A DNA stretch of 49,122 nt from Ignavibacteriales bacterium (GTDB lineage Bacteria; Bacteroidota; Ignavibacteria; Ignavibacteriales; Melioribacteraceae), in NCBI GenBank assembly GCA_003599395.1, contig QZJX01000024.1:1-49122 (forward strand), given 5' to 3'. Below are positions 27,480 to 35,831 of the stretch, piece by piece (the stretch's first letter is position 1; each line of letters begins with the position of its first letter). Both the position numbers and the translations under genes were made by a program. A model generated the notes under the pieces. The model was not told the DNA's origin. It ran no database searches and saw only the letters and a list, made by a program, of their open reading frames with translations.

Positions 27480-28202
27480 TTAAGATTCTTTTTCTATTCT
27501 CGGAGTAGGAATATATCTATTGGTCACATTCTCATCACTTTCGATAAATCCGTCACGGATTCTAATAATTCTAGCGGCATGTCTTGCAATATATTCCTCG
27601 TGTGTTACTAATATTATTGTATTCCCTTGTAAATGAATTTCGTTGAAGAGAATCATTATTTCCTCGCCTGTTTTACTATCCAAATTACCCGTTGGTTCAT
27701 CAGCAAGAATTATAGACGGATTTGTAACTAATGCTCTGGCAACCGCCACTCTTTGGCGTTGACCACCTGATAACTCGTTTGGTTTATGATGGATGCGATC
27801 CCCCAGTCCAACATTTATTAAGGCTTCACGTGCCCTTTCTTTTCTTTCGGATGAAGGTACTCCGGCATATATCAGCGGAAGTTCAACATTATGGAGCGCA
27901 TCCGATCGAGGAAGTAAATTAAATGTTTGAAATACAAATCCGATTTCTCTATTTCGGATTTTGGCTAGTTCATTATCAGTCATCTCACTAACGTTTTCGC
28001 CTTTGAAATCATAAAGTCCTTTAGTCGGAGTATCTAGACAACCAAGGATGTTCATTAAAGTCGATTTACCGGAACCCGAAGGACCCATAATTGCAAGATA
28101 TTCATTCTTGTCAATTTTAAGAGATACATCAGCTAAAGCATGAACTTCCTCTGATCCGACTTGATAAATTTTCGCGATATGTTCAATATTAATTATGTTC
28201 AT
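27480..28202 (-). CDS. MacB/LolD-type ABC ATPase
   Basis: This 240-residue ATPase has Walker A GPSGSGKS (about 40-47), an intact signature [15 protein letters not shown] (about 143-157), Walker [18 protein letters not shown] and an H-loop TH. The EPTGNLDS form is typical of the LolD/MacB/FtsE group. It is the only ATPase in the MacAB-like cluster and must therefore serve up to five permease genes. In true MacB the ATPase and permease are fused; here they are separate genes. It lies 23 bases downstream of the adaptor gene. Confidence 0.94.
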   Translation of the reverse strand: MNIINIEHIAKIYQVGSEEVHALADVSLKIDKNEYLAIMGPSGSGKSTLMNILGCLDTPTKGLYDFKGENVSEMTDNELAKIRNREIGFVFQTFNLLPRSDALHNVELPLIYAGVPSSERKERAREALINVGLGDRIHHKPNELSGGQRQRVAVARALVTNPSIILADEPTGNLDSKTGEEIMILFNEIHLQGNTIILVTHEEYIARHAARIIRIRDGFIESDENVTNRYIPTPRIEKES

Positions 28203-28225
28203 TTTAATCCCGATTTTTATTTAGA

Positions 28226-29497
28226 TTATTCAGATCGAGGACCTCTACTATTCATACCCGGTCCGCCCCCACCTTGGATCGATACTTTAGTCCCATCTTC
28301 CAATTCTTTTGAAATAGCTCTATAGCTGCCAGTAACAATAGTTTCTTCACCTTCTAAACCTGATGTAATTTCAATATGAGTATCATCACTAATTCCAGTT
28401 TTAACTGCAACAATTTTTGCAACCGAACCATCGACTAAGAAAACTACTTCTTGTGGTCCTTGCTTTCCATTTGTTTGTGGTTCTTCACCTTCTTTTGGAG
28501 GAATAGTTCTAGCTGTAACACTTTGGATCGGAACTGAGAATACGTTTTCTCTAGTTTCGGTTTCAATGTCCGCATCGCAAGACATACCCGGTCTGATTTC
28601 AAGAGTACTATTGACTAATTCAATTTTTACTTCAAAATTTACTACTTCATCTTGTGTTCCGAGCCCACTTGTTTTTGCACTGTTCCCGATTTGAGTAACT
28701 ACCCCTAAAAATTCTTTATCACGAAAGGCATCAATTTTTACTCTAGCTGTATCACCAGTTGAAACTAATACAACATCATTTTCGTCAACGTCCACAGTTG
28801 CTTCCATCTTATCTAACGCTGCAACTGTCATAATATTTGTCCCCTGACTAAAACCGCTTCCTAAAACCCTTTCGCCCAACTCAACATTGAGTGCACTAAC
28901 AGTGCCATTAAGTGGAGAATAAATTGCTGTTTTAGCTAAATTTTCTTGTGCTTCACGTAAAGAACCCTCGGACTGAGTTACCGAAGCTTTTTGAGATTCG
29001 TATTGACCTTCTGACTGCAAATAAGTTGATCTAGAAATTTCTAGTTCCTGATCACTTGCCAATCCTTTTTCGTAAAGTTCTTTCATACGTTCAAATTCTG
29101 CTCTAACTTGCATTAAGTTAGCTTCTCTTACTTTCAATTGAGCCTTGGCAGATTCTAATTGAGCTTGTGCGCGATCTCTCTGAGCAAGATAAATATCAGG
29201 TTTAATTCTAATTAAAAGTTGACCTTTATTTACATTCATTCCTTCTTTTACAGGAAGTTCAACTATTTCACCTGTTACCTCCGGTGTGATAACAACTTGT
29301 TCAACCGGATTAATTTTACCAGTAGCAGAAACAACTTGAGTTATGGTTCTTTTTTCAACTTTTTCAGTCTGAACCGATACAATCACTTCTTTATCACCGC
29401 TAGCAACAACTACTATAACAACAACTAAAAGCAGCAATGCTAACCCGCCGAAAATAAATAATTTCTTTTTCGATTTTTTCTTCTTTCCATTTGCCAT
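28226..29497 (-). CDS. MacA/HlyD-type periplasmic adaptor protein
   Basis: I place the start at ATG 29497-29495, which follows a good AGGAG site and gives 423 residues with Lys-rich N terminus, a signal-anchor helix (about 14-33) and then the adaptor. The longer frame opens 45 bases earlier inside tolC and lacks this support. Domains: barrel-sandwich/lipoyl-like half (SATGKINPVEQVVITPEVTG), a long coiled coil (about 95-185, rich in Gln/Glu/Ala/Leu), return of the lipoyl half (KTAIYSPLNGTVS), a beta barrel and a membrane-proximal domain. It bridges the inner-membrane permease and the TolC-type channel. A Pro/Gly/Arg-rich tail ends the protein. Confidence 0.93.
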   Translation of the reverse strand: MANGKKKKSKKKLFIFGGLALLLLVVVIVVVASGDKEVIVSVQTEKVEKRTITQVVSATGKINPVEQVVITPEVTGEIVELPVKEGMNVNKGQLLIRIKPDIYLAQRDRAQAQLESAKAQLKVREANLMQVRAEFERMKELYEKGLASDQELEISRSTYLQSEGQYESQKASVTQSEGSLREAQENLAKTAIYSPLNGTVSALNVELGERVLGSGFSQGTNIMTVAALDKMEATVDVDENDVVLVSTGDTARVKIDAFRDKEFLGVVTQIGNSAKTSGLGTQDEVVNFEVKIELVNSTLEIRPGMSCDADIETETRENVFSVPIQSVTARTIPPKEGEEPQTNGKQGPQEVVFLVDGSVAKIVAVKTGISDDTHIEITSGLEGEETIVTGSYRAISKELEDGTKVSIQGGGGPGMNSRGPRSE

Positions 29498-29519
29498 GAA
29501 GAGTTCTCCTAAGTTAATT

Positions 29520-30863
29520 TTATTCAAAAACTTTGTAATCAAGTTTGCCTAGAGCATTGAGCAAGCGATCTCTAGAAGTAAAGAAACCAAAAAGAGCATC
29601 AATCTTGTTGCTTAGTGCGCTTACATAGTCCCTATCCGCTTGAAGCAATTCTACTATATTACCAGCACCAAGATTATATCTTTCGGTGTTAATTCTTCTA
29701 TTTTCTCTTGCGGATATAACATTTTTGTTTGTTACATCCAGATTTTTCTTAGTCGCTAACAAATCTAAATATCCTTGCTTAATCTCAATCTTTATTTGTC
29801 GTTCTAAAGCTGATAAATCTTCCAGAGTATTGAGTTCAAAAATCTGAGCTGATTGAATTCTTGTATCAACATTAAAGTTTGAGAAAATAGGAATGCTTAA
29901 AGTTAGACCTGCACTAAGTGATCTTCTATTAAACAAATCATTGGTAGTGGTTGCGCTAGATCCATAATTATAACTTCCGGTTAATTGCGGAAAGATTCCG
30001 CCACGTGCAATTGTAACTCCGTCTGATGCACTTTCTGCAGCTAATTTTTGACTTTTATAATCAAATCTATTTGATAATGCTTCGTTGACTAGCAACTCCA
30101 TATCACCAAATTGAGTCATATATGAATCTGTATTAATTTGATCATCAAGAGCAATTTTGTTAACAAAAGTATATTCATCCAATACATCTAAAGCGAGATA
30201 GTTTAATAAAGTGCTCTTCGAATTTTCATATATATTTTCGGCTTGTATAAGTTGTAATTCAGCATTACCTAACTGAACTTGTTGTGAATATACATCTACA
30301 ATCGGAACCGATCCTAGCCGATTTTTCTCTTCAATTGTTTCTAAAAGTTTTTGATTATACTTTACGTTTTCTTCTCTTACTTTTAATATTTCTTCATTGT
30401 TTATTACATCATAAAAGTATTCGGTTGTTTGATAAACTATATCTTGTTTTAATTTTGTTAAATCGAACTCGGCTGCTTCAAGATTATTACTTTTTTGTGA
30501 TATGTTTGCCCAATTCGCCATGCCATTAAACAATGTTATTCCGCCACCCAATCCAACACTATATCTTCTACTTTCTGAAGAAGAAGCCGGTGTTTGAATT
30601 ACATTTCCTAAAAAGTCAACTTGAGTGCCGCCGTCATCATCAATTCTTGACCAGTCAAAAGATCCCGATGCTCCTAAGTTTGGCAGCAGGTCACCATATG
30701 CACTTCTTAATTCTGCCTCAGAAGCACTTAAGTTATTTTGTGATTTTATTAGACTCGAATTTCGTTGTAGAGCAATTGAAACTGCATCTTCTAGGGTTAA
30801 TTGCTTCTGCGCAAAAACCGAAGACACCATAAGAAGTGATACAAGAAAGGTGATTTTCTTCAT
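29520..30863 (-). CDS. TolC-family outer-membrane efflux channel
   Basis: This 447-residue protein has a signal peptide (cleavage near Ala18, VSSVFA|QK) and the double outer-membrane-efflux repeat: LTLEDAVSIALQRN near the start and the helical-barrel pattern repeated in two halves, with PNLGASGSF and PQLTGSYNYG marking the two strand regions. Long amphipathic helices fill the rest. The ATG follows AGGAGACC. As first gene of the cluster it supplies the exit duct for the MacA adaptor and the MacB-type permeases downstream. The downstream gene's ribosome site lies just at its end. Confidence 0.94.
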   Translation of the reverse strand: MKKITFLVSLLMVSSVFAQKQLTLEDAVSIALQRNSSLIKSQNNLSASEAELRSAYGDLLPNLGASGSFDWSRIDDDGGTQVDFLGNVIQTPASSSESRRYSVGLGGGITLFNGMANWANISQKSNNLEAAEFDLTKLKQDIVYQTTEYFYDVINNEEILKVREENVKYNQKLLETIEEKNRLGSVPIVDVYSQQVQLGNAELQLIQAENIYENSKSTLLNYLALDVLDEYTFVNKIALDDQINTDSYMTQFGDMELLVNEALSNRFDYKSQKLAAESASDGVTIARGGIFPQLTGSYNYGSSATTTNDLFNRRSLSAGLTLSIPIFSNFNVDTRIQSAQIFELNTLEDLSALERQIKIEIKQGYLDLLATKKNLDVTNKNVISARENRRINTERYNLGAGNIVELLQADRDYVSALSNKIDALFGFFTSRDRLLNALGKLDYKVFE

Positions 30864-30980
30864 TTTGGTCTCCTATTAAACGGATTTCTTAATTAATTTT
30901 TTCAATTTCTGTGAGTTTGGACGGTTATGGATTAAAAAAGTTACACATCTTACAAAACAATTTTTAAAATGATTTAAGTT

Positions 30981-32402
30981 TCATTCTGGATTATTTGTTC
31001 CATCGAGGATATATTTTTCTTTTATCTTATATAGATATTGGAGTGCTTCGTCATGGTCGTTTTTTATTATTCCTTCTAAAATTGCTTCTTCAATGGCTGA
31101 TTTAATTTCTCCAACTTTTTTTGACGGTGGAATGTTACATACTTTCATAATTTCATCGCCTCTTACAGGAGATTGAAATGCTCGTAGTTTATCCTTTTCC
31201 TCTACATCGCGAACTTTCTGCATAACTCTATCATAGTTGTTCAGGTATCGTGAAACCTTTTTGGGATTTTTACTTGTGATATCAGAACGACATAAAGTGA
31301 TAAGATCTTCCAAATCATCCCCTGCTTGAACAACAAGTCTTCTAATAGCCGAATCTGTAACTGTTTCATCGACAAGTGCAATTGGCCTCAAGTGAAGTCG
31401 GATTAATTTTTCTATATAAGGTAATTTATATAAAGGCAGCTTCATTTTGTTAAAAATACCTTTCATCATTCTTGCACCAAGTTCTTCATGGCCATGAAAT
31501 GTCCACCCAATATTTTCATCAAATCTTTTAGTTTGGGGTTTCGCTATATCATGAACTAGTGCTGCAAATCTCAGCCATACGTCGTTTGTAACTTCCGAAA
31601 TATTATCAACAACTTGAAATGTGTGAAGCAAAACATCTTTATGATGATGATCTTTTCTTTGATCAACACCGCTTAGATTTTCGATTTCCGGGAAAATAAC
31701 TTTTAATACTTTTGATTTATGTAATAGCAATAGACCGATTGAAGGTTTTGGCGATGCTAATATTTTGAAAAACTCGTCCGTGATTCTTTCTTGCGAAATA
31801 ATTTTAAGTCTTTCCGCAAGTTGAGTTGCTGCATTATGGACTGATTCATCAACATCAAATTGTAATTGTGAAGCAAATCTAAATGCACGAAGAATTCTTA
31901 ACGGATCGTCATCAAAAGTAATAAACGGATCCAACGGGGTTCGTATTATTTTTTCTCCGATATCTTCAATACCATTGTAAAAATCCAGCACTTCTCCGAA
32001 GCTATTTTTCATTAAACTTATGGCGAGAGTATTAATTGTAAAATCTCTTCGGCTAATATCTTCTTCAAGAGTTGCGGATTCAACTTTCGGGTTTCGGCTT
32101 TCGGGAAAATAAGATTCTTTTCTTGCCCCAACAAATTCAAGATTAAAGTCATCAAAAACAAAATGAGCAGTTCCAAAATTCTTAAAAGTGTTAATATTTT
32201 TGATGTTCAGTTTCTTCGCTAATATTTCTGCAAATTTTGGACCGTCACCAATAACTAAAAAATCAATTTCGTTTTGAGTCCGATCTAAAATTAAATCACG
32301 AACAAAACCACCAACTATATATACTTCATCTTCAGTTTCGGAAATAAGATTTGAAATTTCTTGAACTGCTTTAATATTTTTTATTTTCTCTTTTAGATTC
32401 AA
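30981..32402 (-). CDS. CCA tRNA nucleotidyltransferase / poly(A) polymerase family protein with HD domain
   Basis: This 473-residue protein starts with the class II nucleotidyltransferase head (VGGFVRDLILDR, then NEIDFLVIGDG; the usual metal-binding DxD reads E-I-D) and keeps RRDFTINTLAI and the RLLRAFRFA-like block (DDPLRILRAFRFASQL). An HD phosphohydrolase domain follows (HTFQVVDNIS, ALVHDIAKPQT, GHEELGARM). It most likely adds CCA to tRNA 3' ends; poly(A) polymerase activity cannot be excluded from sequence alone. The TTG start overlaps the previous gene by four bases. The acid substitution is conservative. Confidence 0.9.
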   Translation of the reverse strand: MNLKEKIKNIKAVQEISNLISETEDEVYIVGGFVRDLILDRTQNEIDFLVIGDGPKFAEILAKKLNIKNINTFKNFGTAHFVFDDFNLEFVGARKESYFPESRNPKVESATLEEDISRRDFTINTLAISLMKNSFGEVLDFYNGIEDIGEKIIRTPLDPFITFDDDPLRILRAFRFASQLQFDVDESVHNAATQLAERLKIISQERITDEFFKILASPKPSIGLLLLHKSKVLKVIFPEIENLSGVDQRKDHHHKDVLLHTFQVVDNISEVTNDVWLRFAALVHDIAKPQTKRFDENIGWTFHGHEELGARMMKGIFNKMKLPLYKLPYIEKLIRLHLRPIALVDETVTDSAIRRLVVQAGDDLEDLITLCRSDITSKNPKKVSRYLNNYDRVMQKVRDVEEKDKLRAFQSPVRGDEIMKVCNIPPSKKVGEIKSAIEEAILEGIIKNDHDEALQYLYKIKEKYILDGTNNPE

Positions 32403-34543
32403 TTCGTAATTCTGTTTCGTGAGTAATTAATTAGCTTGTTTTGTTCTTCAACAATGTTGACAAATTCTAATCTCTCATTTAAAAGTAGTGCTAAGTCGGA
32501 GTATATTCTAGCTTTGTCAAATAACCCAAGACTAAAAAAGAATTCTGCCAATTTATAATATGCATAAACTGTTTCATCGCTTTTAGTAAAATACTTATTG
32601 TGCAGAATAACTTCTAAATCAGCAACTGTTTTTTGAGTTAATCTTGTCAGTTCCACTAACTTTGGGATGATAGACGATAAATTTGTCGAATCTTTTTTAA
32701 GTTTTTCTAGTAATTCATATTTTACAACATTATCCCCGAGTAAATAGGATTGATATGTTTTCATACCTTTATTCAATAATGTGTTTCTGATAACAGATTC
32801 ATTATAATAATAAATTGATGGTTGAGATTTGCGTAATTGTTTTATATAGTGTTTGGATTTACTCGAATCCGAAGTTAGAATTGCAATATCAGCACATCTC
32901 AAATTGAGGTTGTAAAAATACGAAGTGTTGCTGAAAGCATTTAATTTTTCCTCAGCTAATTCCAATGCAGATCCAAATTCTTCAATCTGGATTTTTGTAA
33001 GTAAAATCCCATTCAAAGAAGAATATGAACCGGAAGATTGATGTACATAAATGAATAGTTCCAATGCGGCTTGAAATTCTTTTTGAATAAAATATTGCCA
33101 AGCATCTGTTTCTAACCGTGCAGTTAATCTGGGACAAGTTCTTTTAATTAATGGTTGCCTGCCAAAATATAACTGAGCAATGTCTTTATCGGATTTAAAG
33201 TTTTTCACACTGATATAATCGAGATAATTATTTTGTAATTCATTAAAGGGTTTTGCATACACTTCTTCAAAATCACCATTTTTATAAACTTGTTTGAACT
33301 TTTCTGCACCAAAAGTATTTAAAAGATATTTCATAAATGAACCGCTGAAAACGTAAGATGCAGAGGATAAATTACCGAAGAAATTATAACCCGAGAACAG
33401 TTTTTTGATTTCCATTCCGTAATTATTTTTTAGAGCTGTCGCAGCGATAAAATCGATATCTAATTCATCAAAATTGTTCTCTATTGCCATTGCAACACCT
33501 TCGATTAAAGCGGGATTTAAATTTTTAGCAACCTTAAATGGATAGTTGCCGAAAGTGCCTGCTAAGATATGGACAATTTCATGTTTCAATGAATGGGTAA
33601 AACTATTTTCATCTAAATAGATTTGTTTTAACCATGGCTTCGCGACATCCGCATTTTCGGATCCAAACAATTTCTTTTTCTGAACTCTGTTCTTGAATAT
33701 GAAAGACGTTATTTTTATATCATCTTTTATCTGTAATTTATTCTTAATTTCTTGGTAATAAAATTCATGAAGAAATTTTAATGCTACTGTATCGTAAGTT
33801 ATGCCGGGATCAGTATAAATGGAAAAGTGCTCAGTTTTTATTTCTTGTCCCAACTCGGATTTAATATTTTTTTCATTTGTTCCAAAACCAAACAATGGTT
33901 TTAAATGAATCATCCACAAAAAAAGTATTAAGCAAGTAATGAAAGTGAATTTAATGAGAGAAAGATTGAACTTTTTGATTAAATAATAACAGAAAAAGAA
34001 AATTCCTATTATGAGAATTCTGTAAAGTATTAAATCAATTGTTATGGATATATTTTCATCGAACATTGTGCCCGGAAAGTAGCCAAAGATCGGATTGTAA
34101 AAGTAAATCTGAGGACGAAAGTAAAACTCAACGAATGTCATCCCTAACAAGAATAAAAAAAGGAAAAACAAGATAAGCCCGTTAAATCGATTAAAATATC
34201 CTGCAATAATTTTGCCCGAAACTAATCCGATAATAAATGATGGAATTGATAGAATAAAATAGAAGAAGATATCGCTCGAAAGAGGGCATATAGAAAATAA
34301 TACGTTTGAAATAATTGAAATTATTAAGGGAAGAAAAAGACCTATTGATAAAAATATTTTATCAAAACTGGATTTATGCTTTTTTATCGCATAGCCACCG
34401 CCAATTAAAAATAATGGCAATGTCATTACTAATGAAAATTCATATCCTGTTACATTTACTAATGGGAAGAATTGTAATGCAATAGAAAGAATAATTGTAA
34501 TCAGAATAGAAATCAAAAAATAATTTTTTAAGTACTTAATCAA
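32399..34543 (-). CDS. Membrane protein with gluzincin-type metallopeptidase domain and helical repeats
   Basis: This is a 714-residue protein of unknown name. The first 215 residues contain about seven hydrophobic helices. The soluble part has HEIVH at 321-325 and a Glu at 348 in ALIEGVAMAIE, the HExxH-x(22)-E arrangement of gluzincins (MA clan, Peptidase_MA-like). The C-terminal 240 residues are helical, TPR-like repeats. The start is a TTG (34543) without visible ribosome site. It sits between murA (4-base gap) and cca (4-base overlap). It may be an envelope protease or an inactive relative acting in protein or cell-wall turnover; no substrate can be named. Whether the catalytic part faces the cytoplasm or the periplasm depends on an uncertain helix count. 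Confidence 0.6.
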   Translation of the reverse strand: MIKYLKNYFLISILITIILSIALQFFPLVNVTGYEFSLVMTLPLFLIGGGYAIKKHKSSFDKIFLSIGLFLPLIISIISNVLFSICPLSSDIFFYFILSIPSFIIGLVSGKIIAGYFNRFNGLILFFLFLFLLGMTFVEFYFRPQIYFYNPIFGYFPGTMFDENISITIDLILYRILIIGIFFFCYYLIKKFNLSLIKFTFITCLILFLWMIHLKPLFGFGTNEKNIKSELGQEIKTEHFSIYTDPGITYDTVALKFLHEFYYQEIKNKLQIKDDIKITSFIFKNRVQKKKLFGSENADVAKPWLKQIYLDENSFTHSLKHEIVHILAGTFGNYPFKVAKNLNPALIEGVAMAIENNFDELDIDFIAATALKNNYGMEIKKLFSGYNFFGNLSSASYVFSGSFMKYLLNTFGAEKFKQVYKNGDFEEVYAKPFNELQNNYLDYISVKNFKSDKDIAQLYFGRQPLIKRTCPRLTARLETDAWQYFIQKEFQAALELFIYVHQSSGSYSSLNGILLTKIQIEEFGSALELAEEKLNAFSNTSYFYNLNLRCADIAILTSDSSKSKHYIKQLRKSQPSIYYYNESVIRNTLLNKGMKTYQSYLLGDNVVKYELLEKLKKDSTNLSSIIPKLVELTRLTQKTVADLEVILHNKYFTKSDETVYAYYKLAEFFFSLGLFDKARIYSDLALLLNERLEFVNIVEEQNKLINYSRNRITN

Positions 34544-34547
34544 TTTA

Positions 34548-35831
34548 TCAAAACTCGCTTGTCGGGACTCTTTCGATACTTGCTCCCAATTGACCTAACT
34601 TTTCTTCAATTTTTTGATAACCTCGATCGAGATGGTAGATTCTCAGAACTTCTGTCATCCCTTCCGCAGCCAAACCGGCAAGAACAAGTGAAGCACTAGC
34701 TCTTAAATCAGTTGACATAACCTTTGCCCCTTTCAGCTTATCAACTCCCCGTACAACTGCGGTATTTCTGGTCATTTCAATATTTGCTCCCAATCTAATT
34801 AGTTCCGGGATATGATTAAAACGATCCAAATAAATTGTATCGGTAATTGTTGAAGTTCCTTCAACAAGCGACATTAATGCAGTCCATTGAGCCTGCATAT
34901 CCGTTGGAAATCCGGGATAAATTGCTGTTGTTACATCGAGACTTTTAGGTTGTGTATTTCTTGCGTCGATTTCCACTAACTTATTACTAGAAGACAACTT
35001 ATAGCCAACATCTTCAAGTTTTGTAGTAATTGAATTTAAGTGCTCCGGATCTGTTACCTCTATTTCAATTTTACTTTTAGTAATCGCACCGGCAATTAAT
35101 AAAGTCCCCGCTTCAATTCTATCTGAGATTGTGTCTATCTCACTTCCATTTAACGATTCCACTCCTTCGATCTCAACTGTAGAAGTTCCCAGGCCATTTA
35201 TCCGTGCTCCCATCTTAGAAAGCATTTCACCCAATTGCGTAATTTCAGGTTCAGTTGCGGCATTGGTAATTTTTGTAGTTCCTTTGGCTAGAGATGCGGC
35301 CATCATTATATTACCTGTGGCACCAACAGAAGACACATCAAAATTTATTTTTGTCCCTTTCAATCTGGAAGCTTTGGCAACTATATATCCTTCTTCTAAA
35401 TTTACTTCTGCTCCCATTTTTTTCATTGATTCAAGATGTAGATTAATAGGTCTTGGTCCCCAGGCACATCCACCGGGTAGAGATACTTTTGCATAACCAT
35501 ACTTTGCTAATAACGGACCAAGTACGTAAACAGAAGCTCTCATTTTTTTGACATGTTCATAAGGAGCATCTTGTGTTGAGAGATTTTTTGCATTAATCCT
35601 TAATTCATGGTCATCAAAGTTAACTTCGACGCCCATGTGGGTCAACAATTTTATCATCGTGAAAATATCATTTACTTGCGGAGTATTTCGAAGAATATTT
35701 TCCTCATCGTTTAATAAACATGCAGGCATAAGAGCGAGTGATGAATTTTTTGCACCACTAACTTTTACTTTCCCGCTTAATTTGATTCTGCCTTTTATTA
35801 AAAATTTATCCAAAATTCTTACCCTATTCAA
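34548..35831 (-). CDS. murA: UDP-N-acetylglucosamine 1-carboxyvinyltransferase
   Basis: This 427-residue enzyme adds enolpyruvate from PEP to UDP-GlcNAc, the first committed step of peptidoglycan precursor synthesis. The two-domain inside-out barrel motifs are clear: KVSGAKNSSLALMPA, LPGGCAWGPRPINLHL with catalytic Cys122, and TDLRASASLVLAGL near the end. Cys rather than Asp means it should be fosfomycin-sensitive by family rule. The frame opens at TTG 35831, overlapping the kinase gene by 8 bases; a second TTG at 35813 (start MDKFLIKGR) matches the usual MurA N terminus better. Proximity to the kinase may be regulatory. Confidence 0.96.
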   Translation of the reverse strand: MNRVRILDKFLIKGRIKLSGKVKVSGAKNSSLALMPACLLNDEENILRNTPQVNDIFTMIKLLTHMGVEVNFDDHELRINAKNLSTQDAPYEHVKKMRASVYVLGPLLAKYGYAKVSLPGGCAWGPRPINLHLESMKKMGAEVNLEEGYIVAKASRLKGTKINFDVSSVGATGNIMMAASLAKGTTKITNAATEPEITQLGEMLSKMGARINGLGTSTVEIEGVESLNGSEIDTISDRIEAGTLLIAGAITKSKIEIEVTDPEHLNSITTKLEDVGYKLSSSNKLVEIDARNTQPKSLDVTTAIYPGFPTDMQAQWTALMSLVEGTSTITDTIYLDRFNHIPELIRLGANIEMTRNTAVVRGVDKLKGAKVMSTDLRASASLVLAGLAAEGMTEVLRIYHLDRGYQKIEEKLGQLGASIERVPTSEF

